Below, in pieces: positions 25,426 through 33,076 of a DNA stretch of 33,076 nt. The translations under genes were made by a program, and so were the position numbers. How positions within the stretch are numbered: the first letter of the stretch is position 1; each line of letters starts with the position of its first letter. The notes beneath the pieces were generated by a model that was given only the letters and a program-made list of their open reading frames with translations, was not told the DNA's origin and searched no databases. The DNA is from Temperatibacter sp965603205 (GTDB lineage Bacteria; Pseudomonadota; Alphaproteobacteria; Sphingomonadales; Kordiimonadaceae). The DNA is taken from contig CBFDCC010000018.1 of NCBI GenBank assembly GCA_965603205.1, positions 1-33,076 of the forward strand, given 5' to 3'.

Positions 25426-26432
25426 GATACAGGCTTACTACTGGAATCACGATATATAATTTCAAAAGGCAACTCTGTATTTTCATGCGGTAAGTTTTCG
25501 CCGAGATGATTTAGCAAACTGCAAGCAGCCGTATAGCCCATCTGATGAATGGGCTGGTTCACTGTCGTAAGGGTAGGCCAAATTTGACGTGAAATAGGCG
25601 TATTATCAAAGCCCACAATAGACAAATTCTCTGGTATCTTAATGCCCCTATTAAGGGCCACCTGTACAATACCCGCAGCCATGTAATCGTTGCTCGCGAA
25701 AACTGCTGTTATGGGTTTAGCTAATTTAAAAAAATTGTCTGCCGCAGCAATGCCGCATTCAAATGTAAATTTACCATCAGCAATTAGCTCTTCCTCAAAC
25801 TCGATACCGGCATCTTTTAAAGCCTCACAGTAGCCATCAAAACGCCTGCGTGACGCACCATGACTTGGATCGCCCTTGATAAAGCCTATGCGTTCATGGC
25901 CCAGCCCTATTAAATAGTCTGTCATCTCTCTTGCCGCTCGTTGCTCATCAATTGTGACCGACAGACCTAATGACGTGTCTGGGGGCGATACGGCAACATA
26001 TGGGATTTTATGATCCCGCATATAATTTAGCAAAGCTTCATCATCACAAATTGGCGGCGTCAAAATAAAGCCATCTACACGGGATTGTTCTATAGTTGCA
26101 ACAACTTGCTCCACAAGTCCTTCGCCAATTTCATAGGCAGGGCGCAAAACCATGCCGTAATGGTTTTCTTCGCATGCCTTTAGGACGCCACTTTGGATTT
26201 GCGTTAAATAGCTCGGACTAGGATTGTTATAAAGCAGGGCTAGCAGATAACTGCTATTACTGGCAAGCCCCCGCGCCGCCCGTGACGGCCTATAGTTCAG
26301 AGCTTTTGCAGCGGCCTCAACCTTTTTCTTGGTGATCTCGCGTACATTAGGCTCTTTATTCATTACCCGAGAGACTGTTTTGATTGATACGCCTGCCATA
26401 GTGGCTACATCATCAATTATCGCTTTGCCCAC
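25422..26432 (-). CDS. LacI-family regulator, probable repressor of the ED genes
   Basis: A 336-residue LacI/GalR regulator. The helix-turn-helix IDDVATMAGVSIKTVSRVMN occupies about residues 4-24, followed by the hinge helix region NYRPSRAARGLAS. The sugar-binding domain includes GFILTPPICDDEALL, VSPPDTSLGLSVTIDEQRAAREM, GHERIGFIKGD, AVFASNDYMAAGIVQVALNRG and LSIVGFDNTPISRQIWP. It converges on eda with a four-base overlap. An operator-like palindrome (TGACAGCGCTGTCT, 26480-26493) lies 48 bases before its ATG and matches the core of the copy in front of glk/zwf. Repression of glk and zwf-eda with autoregulation is inferred from this. The effector is probably a pathway intermediate such as glucose-6-phosphate or KDPG, but this cannot be read from sequence. 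Confidence 0.92.
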   Translation of the reverse strand: MGKAIIDDVATMAGVSIKTVSRVMNKEPNVREITKKKVEAAAKALNYRPSRAARGLASNSSYLLALLYNNPSPSYLTQIQSGVLKACEENHYGMVLRPAYEIGEGLVEQVVATIEQSRVDGFILTPPICDDEALLNYMRDHKIPYVAVSPPDTSLGLSVTIDEQRAAREMTDYLIGLGHERIGFIKGDPSHGASRRRFDGYCEALKDAGIEFEEELIADGKFTFECGIAAADNFFKLAKPITAVFASNDYMAAGIVQVALNRGIKIPENLSIVGFDNTPISRQIWPTLTTVNQPIHQMGYTAACSLLNHLGENLPHENTELPFEIIYRDSSSKPVS

Positions 26433-26479
26433 ATTTTAATCCTTAACCCTTTAAACCATAGTTTTAAAATGCAGCATTG

Positions 26480-26493
26480 TGACAGCGCTGTCT
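26480..26493. promoter_or_regulatory. LacI-type operator upstream of the regulator gene
   Basis: TGACAGCGCTGTCT shares the 12-base core GACAGCGCTGTC with the glk/zwf and chemoreceptor-side copies but lacks the AATT flanks. Read leftward it contains TAGACA (26489-26494), a fair -35 box. Suggests autoregulation, perhaps with lower affinity. Confidence 0.75.
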
Positions 26494-26526
26494 ATATATT
26501 TAAAGCTCTCAAATATTGGTTGAGTT

Positions 26527-26814
26527 TTAACCTCTTACATGAATAGCGACATTATAGTCTTCAATCTGCATGATAATCCCCGACTCACTGCCTCCTGCGT
26601 TTAACTCTCTTTGGAGTATGGATTTGTCAATCAGGACATGGGAATGCAATAATTCTATTGCTGTAGGTAATTGTTTAGCAAGTAATATCCAACCACATTC
26701 ACTTGATGAACGCCCTGGCACTCGCACGGAAATTTTATCACCTCTTATTAGTCTGCTTGCTTCATCTTTTGATATATCAAAAGTTAAATCAGTCTCACTC
26801 ACAAGCACTTGCAT
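26527..26814 (-). CDS. Hypothetical protein, 95 residues
   Basis: Not recognised. A 95-residue soluble protein starting MQVLVSETDLTFDISKDEA and ending IMQIEDYNVAIHVRG, mixed alpha/beta by eye, with one cysteine and no signal peptide or membrane segment. GGAGAG lies 6 bases before the ATG, which is the main reason to accept it. It stands between the ED regulator and the XRE-cupin regulator genes, on the same strand as both. An 11-base half of the XRE gene's inverted repeat lies just upstream (26844-26854), so it may be under the same control. An antisense frame (26570-26842) covers the same DNA but has no ribosome site and a less protein-like composition. Confidence 0.55.
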   Translation of the reverse strand: MQVLVSETDLTFDISKDEASRLIRGDKISVRVPGRSSSECGWILLAKQLPTAIELLHSHVLIDKSILQRELNAGGSESGIIMQIEDYNVAIHVRG

Positions 26815-26836
26815 ACATTCTCTCCAACCCCATGTA

Positions 26837-26854
26837 ATTTAAAATATTAAACAT
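26837..26854 (-). promoter_or_regulatory. Possible second site for the XRE-cupin regulator
   Basis: On the minus strand ATGTTTAATAT (26844-26854) repeats the first 11 bases of the inverted repeat at 27451-27470, followed by an imperfect second arm. It lies 23 bases before the 95-residue gene. AT-rich sequence makes a chance match possible. Confidence 0.35.
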
Positions 26855-26894
26855 CCGTCAAAGTGAACAATAACATGACCAGCCTAATTTCCAA

Positions 26895-27437
26895 TTAAAA
26901 TGGTGGTGTACAAGCCGTGATCAGCTCGCAAGGCTCAGATTTTCTATTTCTAAATTTATGTGGGATTGTGCTGTCAAAGTAATAAGATTCACCTGGCCCA
27001 AGGTTACGAATTTGCTCACCCACCTGCACTTCTAATTTACCCTTAATCACCATACCAGCCTCTTCCCCTACATGCATAAGCATCTTTGGCCCACTGCTTG
27101 CTCCTGCGGGATAAACCTCGCGCATAAACTGGAGTTTTCGACCACTACTATTAGCGCCAAGCTGTAGATATTGGATATTACCACTGCCCACATCGATCAT
27201 GTCTTCGGGCTTAAAAAATACTCTTTGCTGACACTGTTCTCTCTCTTGGAAAAAGGAAGTGATGGTGATTTCCAACCCTTCTAAAATTTTCATAATAAGT
27301 GAGAATGAAGGGTCAGTTTGATCATTCTCAATTTGCGAAATTGTCCCATTACTCACACCAACTATCCGTGCTAATTCACGCTGAGATACACCACGTTGTT
27401 CACGCGCGGCTCTTAATTTTTGCCCTACATCTTCCAC
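26895..27437 (-). CDS. XRE-family regulator with C-terminal cupin, PuuR-like
   Basis: A 180-residue regulator: N-terminal XRE helix-turn-helix (VGQKLRAAREQRGVSQRELARIVGVSNGTISQIEN, about residues 4-38) and a C-terminal cupin (about 105-175, MHVGEEAGMVIKGKLEVQVGEQ, GPGESYYFDSTIPHKFRN). This is the PuuR architecture, linked to putrescine and GABA breakdown. The start is GTG at 27437, because AGGAG lies 7 bases upstream. A longer frame from the ATG at 27470 would place the inverted repeat 27451-27470 inside the coding region. It lies downstream of gabT on the same strand but behind a terminator, so it has its own promoter. Control of gabDT and its own gene is inferred. Confidence 0.88.
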   Translation of the reverse strand: MEDVGQKLRAAREQRGVSQRELARIVGVSNGTISQIENDQTDPSFSLIMKILEGLEITITSFFQEREQCQQRVFFKPEDMIDVGSGNIQYLQLGANSSGRKLQFMREVYPAGASSGPKMLMHVGEEAGMVIKGKLEVQVGEQIRNLGPGESYYFDSTIPHKFRNRKSEPCELITACTPPF

Positions 27438-27450
27438 AAGACACTCCTGA

Positions 27451-27470
27451 ATGTTTAATATAATAAACAT
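27451..27470. promoter_or_regulatory. Inverted repeat, likely autoregulatory site of the XRE-cupin gene
   Basis: ATGTTTA (27451-27457), six bases ATATAA, then TAAACAT (27464-27470), a perfect 7-bp inverted repeat 13 bases before the GTG start. The inner sequence AATATAATAAACA closely resembles the E. coli PuuR site AAAATATAATGAACA (as I recall it). Confidence 0.6.
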
Positions 27471-27511
27471 TATAAGTAATTCTAGCCGCCCTATACAAGT
27501 TAATAATCTAC

Positions 27512-27541
27512 AAAAAAAGGGAGCTCCCGCCCCCTTTTTTT
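27512..27541. terminator. Bidirectional intrinsic terminator after gabT
   Basis: AAAAAAAGGG (27512-27521) pairs with CCCTTTTTTT (27532-27541) around a GC-rich loop. On the minus strand the stem ends in a T-run, so it stops gabDT transcription before the regulator gene. Confidence 0.85.
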
Positions 27542-27563
27542 TACAATTCTTAATATGGAGTAA

Positions 27564-28844
27564 TTAGGCCACGTCTATTAGCGTGGCTTCAATAATATCC
27601 AACGCCTCTTCTAAATGAGCATCCGGCACCGTCAGCGGCACTAGCAAACGTACTGTATTAGCCCAGTAACCGCATGACAGCAAAATCAATCCTTTTTCAC
27701 GCGCTGTGGCGATTACCTTGGCGGTCGTATCAGCATCGGGCTTATGCGTCCCTTTTTCCAATACCATTTCAAAGGCAACCATAGCACCAAGACCGCGCAC
27801 ATCACCAATGGCTGCTGTATCGTTACGGTCACGCATCTCTTTGATCCGTTCAACCATACGGGCGCCAATTTTGTTACTGCGCTCAACAAGACCTTCTTCC
27901 TCGATTACTTTTATCGTCGCAAGTGAGGCTGCACAGGCGATAGGATTACCACCATACGTGCCGCCAAGGCCACCCGGGGCAACCTTATCCATCACAGATG
28001 CCTTGCCCACGACGCCAGAAATTGGATAGCCACTACCCATTGCCTTTGCGATAGACATCATATCAGGCTCAATGCCTGCATATTCTGTAGCAAACATCTT
28101 ACCCGTGCGGGCAAAACCAGTTTGAACTTCATCACAAACCATCATGATGCCATGCTCATCACAGATATCACGCAAATACTGCATAAACTCTACTGGGGCC
28201 TGATAGAAACCACCTTCACCCTGAACAGGCTCAATGACAATAGCCGCCACATCATGCGGCTCCACATCTGTTTTAAAGATTGTTGCCAGACCCGCCTTAG
28301 CGTCTTCAACCGATATACCGTGATGTGGCACAGGGAAGGGTGCATGATATATATTTGGAGCACCAGCACCCATACCAGCGCGGTAAGGCGCGATCTTGCC
28401 TGTCATAGTCACAGTCAGCGCCGTACGTCCGTGGAAGGCACCACGGAACGTGATAACCGCAGGACGCTTTGTTGCGATACGCGCGATACGCACTGTATTT
28501 TCTACGGCCTCAGAACCTGTTGAGAAGAAAACAGATTTTGCGTCCTTAATCGGCGCGAGCTCATTTACTTTCTCAGCCAGTTCAATATAAGGCTCATACG
28601 CTGAAACCTGAAAAGAGGTATGCGCAAAATTTTCTACCTGTGCCTTGGCAGCTTCAACCACCTTTGGGTGGCTATGGCCTGTATTACAAACGGCAATACC
28701 CATAGCAAAATCGATATAGCGCTTGCCATCAGGGTCCCAAATTTCAGCGTTCTTTGCCTTAGCTGTGAACACTGGTGCAGCAGAAGCTATACCACCAGCA
28801 ACTGCTTTTGCGCGACGTGCATTTAAATCATCATTTTTAGTCAT
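27564..28844 (-). CDS. gabT: 4-aminobutyrate aminotransferase
   Basis: Predicted class III PLP aminotransferase of 426 residues, the same length as E. coli GabT. It converts 4-aminobutyrate and 2-oxoglutarate to succinate semialdehyde and glutamate. Motifs: VFFSTGSEAVENTVRIAR, TFRGAFHGRTALTVTMTG, AAIVIEPVQGEGGFYQAP, CDEVQTGFARTGKMFA and SIAKAMGSGYPISG with the PLP lysine, then GGTYGGNPIACAA. The start at 28844 (MTKNDDLNARR) lies two bases after the gabD stop; the longer frame from 28865 would overlap gabD and adds unlike sequence. Second gene of gabD-gabT. 5-Aminovalerate is a common alternative substrate. Confidence 0.94.
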   Translation of the reverse strand: MTKNDDLNARRAKAVAGGIASAAPVFTAKAKNAEIWDPDGKRYIDFAMGIAVCNTGHSHPKVVEAAKAQVENFAHTSFQVSAYEPYIELAEKVNELAPIKDAKSVFFSTGSEAVENTVRIARIATKRPAVITFRGAFHGRTALTVTMTGKIAPYRAGMGAGAPNIYHAPFPVPHHGISVEDAKAGLATIFKTDVEPHDVAAIVIEPVQGEGGFYQAPVEFMQYLRDICDEHGIMMVCDEVQTGFARTGKMFATEYAGIEPDMMSIAKAMGSGYPISGVVGKASVMDKVAPGGLGGTYGGNPIACAASLATIKVIEEEGLVERSNKIGARMVERIKEMRDRNDTAAIGDVRGLGAMVAFEMVLEKGTHKPDADTTAKVIATAREKGLILLSCGYWANTVRLLVPLTVPDAHLEEALDIIEATLIDVA

Positions 28845-28846
28845 CG

Positions 28847-30307
28847 TTAGATACCACCCATACAAATATATTTAAGTTCCGTATAATCTTCTATGCCATG
28901 CAGCGACCCTTCGCGGCCCATGCCTGATTCCTTGACGCCACCAAAAGGGATAACGTCAGAAGTAATTGCAATCTCATTGACACCAACCATGCCGTATTCA
29001 ATGCCCTCGCTAACACGCCAAACACGCCCCACATCACGGGTATAAACATAAGCAGCCAGTCCAAACTGTGTGTCATTAGCCATGGCAATAGCCTCAGCCT
29101 CTGTCGAGAATTTAAACACAGGTGCCACAGGGCCAAATATCTCTTCGCGGAAAACACGCATCTGGTCATGCACATTGGTTAGAATTGTTGGCTCATAGAA
29201 ATGCGAACCAAGATCGCTAACCTTGCCACCCGTAACAACCGTTGCACCATCATCAACAGCTGACTCTACCATTGCATGGATATCACCAATTGCCTTTTCA
29301 GTAATCACAGGGCCATGCGTGCTGTCCGCACACATGCCATCGCCCATTTTAAAGGCCTTAACCGCTGCCGTTAGCTTTTCAACAAAAGCGTCATAAATGC
29401 CTTCTTGCACGATCATGCGGTTTACACAGATACATGTTTGGCCTGAATTACGGTATTTTGAGCCAATAGCGCCAGCAACAGCAGCGTCCAGATCAGCGTC
29501 ATCAAAAACAATGATGGGCGCATTACCGCCAAGTTCCATAGACGTACGCTTAACCGTGTCCGCGCATTGCTTGAGCAACATTTTACCAACAGGCGTTGAT
29601 CCTGTGAAAGTGAATTTACGCACTAGGTCATGACCTGTTAGAACCTCACCTACTGGCGCAGACTTACGTGTTGTCACCATATTCAACAGCCCAGCCGGCA
29701 AACCAGCGCGATCAGCTAGCTCACATAACGCCAGCGCCGATAGCGGAGTCTCAGCCGCAGGTTTAATTACAATAGCACAACCAACAGCCAGTGCAGGACC
29801 AGCCTTGCGTGTGATCATAGCATTGGGGAAGTTCCACGGCGTAATCGCACCCACCACACCGATAGGCTGCCTGATAGTAACGCCGCGCTGCGAGCTAATA
29901 GGCAGAGGAATAGTTGTACCATAAAGGCGTTTACCTTCTTCTGCAAACCACTCAATAAAGGAAGCGCCATAACCAATTTCACCACGAGATTCAGCAAGAA
30001 CCTTGCCCTGCTCCTGCGTCATGATGATAGCTAAATCTTCTTGATTTTCTATCATAAGATCATGCCAGCGACGTAGAACGCTAGCACGTTCTTTTGGTGT
30101 CTTAGCCTTCCAATCCTGCATTGCTAGATGAGCAGCTTCCACTGCGCGTGTCGTTTCAGCAGCACCCAAATCAGCCACTTGTGCTAACTCTTCGCCCGTA
30201 GATGGATTATAAACAGGAAATGTGTTGCCACCATCACCGTCTACCCACTGGCCATTAATATATGCTTTTTCCTTTAAAAGCTTTGGATCTGATAATTTCA
30301 TCGTCAT
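28847..30307 (-). CDS. gabD: Succinate-semialdehyde dehydrogenase
   Basis: Predicted aldehyde dehydrogenase of 486 residues that oxidises succinate semialdehyde to succinate, usually with NADP. GVVGAITPWNFPNAM is the cofactor region, FTFTGSTPVGK and MELGGNAPIIVFDDAD carry the catalytic Glu, and YRNSGQTCICVNRM carries the catalytic Cys. The C-terminus SDVIPFGGVKESGMGREGS is typical of GabD. The start at 30307 is preferred because GGGAGTAGGG lies just upstream; a second ATG follows two codons later, and a TTG five codons earlier is unlikely. First gene of gabD-gabT. The upstream 170-base gap, shared with the divergent LysR gene, contains two ATGTCA direct repeats (30371 and 30381). Confidence 0.94.
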   Translation of the reverse strand: MTMKLSDPKLLKEKAYINGQWVDGDGGNTFPVYNPSTGEELAQVADLGAAETTRAVEAAHLAMQDWKAKTPKERASVLRRWHDLMIENQEDLAIIMTQEQGKVLAESRGEIGYGASFIEWFAEEGKRLYGTTIPLPISSQRGVTIRQPIGVVGAITPWNFPNAMITRKAGPALAVGCAIVIKPAAETPLSALALCELADRAGLPAGLLNMVTTRKSAPVGEVLTGHDLVRKFTFTGSTPVGKMLLKQCADTVKRTSMELGGNAPIIVFDDADLDAAVAGAIGSKYRNSGQTCICVNRMIVQEGIYDAFVEKLTAAVKAFKMGDGMCADSTHGPVITEKAIGDIHAMVESAVDDGATVVTGGKVSDLGSHFYEPTILTNVHDQMRVFREEIFGPVAPVFKFSTEAEAIAMANDTQFGLAAYVYTRDVGRVWRVSEGIEYGMVGVNEIAITSDVIPFGGVKESGMGREGSLHGIEDYTELKYICMGGI

Positions 30308-30477
30308 TAACCCTACTCCCAATCAAATATGTCCACAGCCTTACTCATCAGCTGGTGATTCTATAGCAGCATGTCAAAAAATGTCATTTGCAAGAATGAA
30401 AATATTCACTCTAGTAATTTTGTATATCCAAATGTATTGTAATATTAACTTTAAATTTATAAAACAAGAGAAGATAA

Positions 30478-31407
30478 ATGGGAAAACGCAAAGCATCGCT
30501 GGCAGGCAAAATCGCAGATGTAGATCTTAGGCTGCTCAGGATATTTAAAACCATTGTAGAGCAAGGCGGCATTGCAGCAGCCGAGATGGAATTAAATATT
30601 GCCACATGCACCATATCAAATCATCTAGCCGATCTAGAACGCCGTTTAGAGATGAAACTGTGTGATCGTGGCCGCAAAGGGTTTCGCGTAACGGCTCAAG
30701 GCCAGATTGTTTATAATGCAACACTCGAACTCCTCACAGCGCTAGAGCAGTTTCAAAGTAATATCCATCAAACGCAGGAACGCTTAGTCGGCACCTTAAA
30801 TCTAGGCATTGAGGAGTTTTGCTTATTCTCATGCGAAGACATTTTGACCAAGGCGATGACTGCCTTCACGGATTTAGCGCCCGATGTCTATGTAAATATT
30901 CATACCTATTCAGCCGACAAAGTCAGCCAAGCCGTCATGAGCGAACTGGTGGCCATTGGCATCACTTCTATTCCTATGAAATCGAAAGTCATCACCACCC
31001 ACAGCCTAAATGCATCAGAGACCATGCAGTTATATTGCGGTAAAAAACACCCTTTATATGAGGTTAGTGACAATGAGATCACTATGGAAACACTGGGGCG
31101 GCAAAAATATATTGAAACACATAAAATGCGGGCGGGGCAAATGCTAATTCCAGAGGCTGAAAAATGGTATCGCCAAGCCTCTGCCCTACAATATGAGGCC
31201 CGCGCCCTGCTGGTGCATACCGGCAATTATATTGGCTACATATCGCAGGAATATGTTAAACATATGGGATGGGAGAGTGACATGCGCCCCCTAAAGAGGG
31301 ATAAATTAAACTACTTGAATGACTATACGGCCATCATCCGTAACACAGTAGGCCTTAGCCCTGTTAACCAAGCTTTTATGGACTGTATTGAAAGTACAAC
31401 CGCTTAG
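30478..31407 (+). CDS. LysR-family transcriptional regulator
   Basis: A 309-residue LysR-type regulator. The winged helix is VDLRLLRIFKTIVEQGGIAAAEMELNIATCTISNHLADLERRL (about 13-57), ending CDRGRKGFRVTAQG. The effector domain follows from about residue 95 (GTLNLGIEEF) to the end. It is divergent from gabD, the usual place for a LysR regulator of the operon opposite, so control of gabDT by GABA or a derived compound is likely; if so, gabDT would be under two regulators, this one and the PuuR-like protein. The effector domain lacks features I can tie to a ligand. The ribosome site AGAGAAG is 5-10 bases from the ATG. Eleven bases separate it from the following esterase gene, so the two may be cotranscribed. 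Confidence 0.9.
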   Translation: MGKRKASLAGKIADVDLRLLRIFKTIVEQGGIAAAEMELNIATCTISNHLADLERRLEMKLCDRGRKGFRVTAQGQIVYNATLELLTALEQFQSNIHQTQERLVGTLNLGIEEFCLFSCEDILTKAMTAFTDLAPDVYVNIHTYSADKVSQAVMSELVAIGITSIPMKSKVITTHSLNASETMQLYCGKKHPLYEVSDNEITMETLGRQKYIETHKMRAGQMLIPEAEKWYRQASALQYEARALLVHTGNYIGYISQEYVKHMGWESDMRPLKRDKLNYLNDYTAIIRNTVGLSPVNQAFMDCIESTTA

Positions 31408-31418
31408 TAAAGGAAGTA

Positions 31419-32198
31419 ATGATGAGATATCTTTTATTAGTCATATTCTTTTGCCTCGGCACACCAGCGGGCGCCAACGGTGATCTATCGAGCAACATTC
31501 GCATCAGCAGCGCCATAATGGGGTACGATTTACACTATAGAGTCTACACACCTGATCCGTCTCTATATACCGCCCCTTTGCCTGTTATTTATATAACAGA
31601 TGGTCAGTGGTATCTGTCAGATGGTCGTATGGTAAGCATATTAGATACAGAAATTACAGCAGGGCGCATCAAGCCAGTAATTGCTGTTTTTGTCGATAGT
31701 CGTGATCCAGACAATCCCAAAAACAATCGTAGAAACCAACAGTTTATGTGCAACGCGAGTTACGCCAAATTTTACATGCGTGAATTAATACCAATTATAG
31801 AAGCCCGCTATGCAGTCAGCAACAATCCCGATGACCGTATTATTATGGGGCTATCTTTTGGCGGGCTGAATAGTGCCTGTTTTGGCCTTATGGCCCCTAA
31901 CGTCTTTCACGGTATTGCCATGCATTCACCCGCTAATAGTAAGCATTTAAAAATGCTATCAGACCTTTACAAAAAACAACCAACACTGCCGCTTAAGATA
32001 TTTTTTAGCATCGGCACCATAAAGGACAACACTAAGGCCGCTAGAAAATTCATGATGGTTTTAAAGACTAAAAATTATGACCTTACCTACATAGAAGTGA
32101 AAGAGAGACACAACTGGAAAAACTGGGGACCACTCATAGATGACGCCTTATGGACATTTTTTGGGACCAGCCAGTACCTGACATCAAAAAACCAATAA
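31419..32198 (+). CDS. Exported alpha/beta hydrolase, esterase D/Fes-like family
   Basis: A 259-residue putative esterase. A signal peptide covers about residues 1-19 (RYLLLVIFFCLGTPAGA), so it should act in the periplasm or outside. The fold matches the PF00756 group: LPVIYITDGQWYLSDGRM, VIAVFVDSRDP, then the nucleophile elbow IIMGLSFGGLNSA with Ser146. His231 in KERHNWKNW is the likely catalytic histidine, and Asp203 in IGTIKDN a candidate acid. Homologues hydrolyse siderophore esters, S-formylglutathione or acyl glycerols; the signal peptide argues against formylglutathione. It follows the LysR gene closely (AAGGAAG ribosome site), but its substrate is not evident. Two ATG codons in a row (31419 and 31422) are equally usable. 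Confidence 0.85.
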   Translation: MMRYLLLVIFFCLGTPAGANGDLSSNIRISSAIMGYDLHYRVYTPDPSLYTAPLPVIYITDGQWYLSDGRMVSILDTEITAGRIKPVIAVFVDSRDPDNPKNNRRNQQFMCNASYAKFYMRELIPIIEARYAVSNNPDDRIIMGLSFGGLNSACFGLMAPNVFHGIAMHSPANSKHLKMLSDLYKKQPTLPLKIFFSIGTIKDNTKAARKFMMVLKTKNYDLTYIEVKERHNWKNWGPLIDDALWTFFGTSQYLTSKNQ

Positions 32199-32289
32199 TA
32201 TTTACGGTATTTATGAGATTCAGCCTTTACAATAGCGCTGTATATGATCAATGTGGCCTCAAATATTTTGTATAAATAGGAAGATCATC

Positions 32290-33012
32290 ATGGCTGCAAG
32301 CTACAAACCTCTAAACATCAAAGATCATAAAGATTTAAAGTTAAAATCACTGACTGATTTTAGTCACCTTAAAGACCAACATATGGCACCCGTTGCATTA
32401 CATGAATTTGTTAAATGCTCAACGAGCTTACCAATTATTTTCGTAAAACCAGGCGAAGACCAACCATATCAAGCTGTTGCAATGCTGGGCTTAAAGCCAA
32501 GCCAAAATCTTGTTATTCAAGACGGCACATGGAATGCTGTTTATATGCCGAGCTGTATTCAAATATATCCTTTCCAGATTGCCCGCACATCAAAAGAAGG
32601 TGATCAGCATACAATTATCGTTGATGAAAATGCTAATAACATTAGCACCTCAGAAGGTGACGCATTATTCAATGATGAAGGCAAGGGCACTGAATTAATG
32701 GATAGATGCCAACAACAAATTGAAAATCACTTTAAAGAAATCACTGAATCACGTGCTGCAATAGAATATCTTGCAGAGCTTGACCTAATTAAAAACCAAG
32801 ATTTGACCATTACGGTCCCTAATATTGAGGATAAGATTGTCATCTCGGGCATTAGTATAATCGACGAAGAGAAACTAAATAGTCTAGAGACTGATAAATT
32901 TGAAGAATTACGTAAACGCGGACTGCTGCCTGCAATATATGCGCAGCTTGCGTCAATGCATCAAATGCATCGCTTGACACAAATGATGGTTAAGGCACAA
33001 GCAGCAGCTTAA
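32290..33012 (+). CDS. SapC family protein
   Basis: A 240-residue SapC-family (PF07277) protein. Features are an N-terminal YKPLNIKDHKDLKLK, then HMAPVALHEFVKCSTSLPIIF, AMLGLKPSQNLVI, GTWNAVYMPSCIQIYPFQIA and a helical C-terminal half ending LLPAIYAQLASMHQMHRLTQMM. SapC was named for a role in S-layer handling in Campylobacter, but many marine alpha- and gammaproteobacteria carry it beside TonB receptors and tryptophan-halogenase-like genes, and its function there is unknown. The start at 32290 has AGGAAG about 7 bases upstream; a longer frame from 32251 adds 13 residues not expected. No signal peptide. The neighbouring genes to the right are beyond the window. Confidence 0.88.
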   Translation: MAASYKPLNIKDHKDLKLKSLTDFSHLKDQHMAPVALHEFVKCSTSLPIIFVKPGEDQPYQAVAMLGLKPSQNLVIQDGTWNAVYMPSCIQIYPFQIARTSKEGDQHTIIVDENANNISTSEGDALFNDEGKGTELMDRCQQQIENHFKEITESRAAIEYLAELDLIKNQDLTITVPNIEDKIVISGISIIDEEKLNSLETDKFEELRKRGLLPAIYAQLASMHQMHRLTQMMVKAQAAA

Positions 33013-33076
33013 TCCACATTATGTCCCGTCCTAGAATAAGTTGACGGTTTCTATATTAGGCCAGTTGTCGTAGACG

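Noticed and set aside
26570..26842. 90-residue plus-strand frame antisense to the 95-residue gene
   Set aside because: No ribosome site, and it lies across the upstream region of the better supported minus-strand gene.
27438..27470. ATG start at 27470 for the XRE-cupin regulator
   Set aside because: It would put a perfect inverted repeat inside the gene; the GTG at 27437 has AGGAG upstream and starts at the HTH domain.
32228..32246. A fourth LacI-type operator before the SapC gene (AATAGCGCTGTAT)
   Set aside because: It shares only the AGCGCTGT core; the flanking arms are not symmetric and do not match TTGACA/TGTCAA.

Overview
This 33 kb window looks like chromosomal DNA of an alphaproteobacterium, probably marine. 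The grounds are moderate to low GC, a complete Entner-Doudoroff (ED) gene set, SapC and RTX proteins, a TIGR03862 flavoprotein, the DUF1611 (DgcN)/DgcA pair, and short dispersed palindromes of a kind common in that class. No order can be assigned from the sequence alone. No rRNA, tRNA, CRISPR array, phage or complete insertion sequence was seen.

Layout. Positions 1-5240 are mixed: hutI (histidine degradation), an AT-rich sulfotransferase, ubiD, a double-hairpin repeat, moaB and a small GAF protein. Positions 5212-9723 hold a leftward flavoprotein-alr pair facing a rightward dgcN-dgcA operon. Positions 9801-13250 encode two predicted exported proteins: a thiaminase I-like protein and an oligoendopeptidase F. 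Positions 13311-15257 hold an RTX protein with a 618-bp internal duplication. Positions 15492-16731 hold a leftward D-amino-acid transaminase-cupin operon. A 629-bp gap follows with a regulatory palindrome and a relic of a chemoreceptor start, then an intact chemoreceptor.

Positions 19627-26432 form an ED sugar module. glk diverges from zwf-pgl-edd-eda, and a LacI-type regulator converges on eda. The same palindrome (core GACAGCGCTGTC) lies between glk and zwf, upstream of the regulator, and upstream of the chemoreceptor. This suggests one small regulon for glucose phosphorylation, the ED pathway, regulator autocontrol and possibly chemotaxis.

Positions 26527-31407 form a GABA module: gabD-gabT, an XRE-cupin (PuuR-like) regulator with its own inverted repeat, and a divergent LysR regulator. 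The window closes with a secreted esterase-like hydrolase and a SapC-family protein.

The points most worth following are the thiaminase I-like protein with both known catalytic residues in place, the shared ED operator including its orphan copy beside the chemoreceptor relic, the group of D-amino-acid genes (alr, dgcN, dgcA, dat), and the RTX internal duplication.
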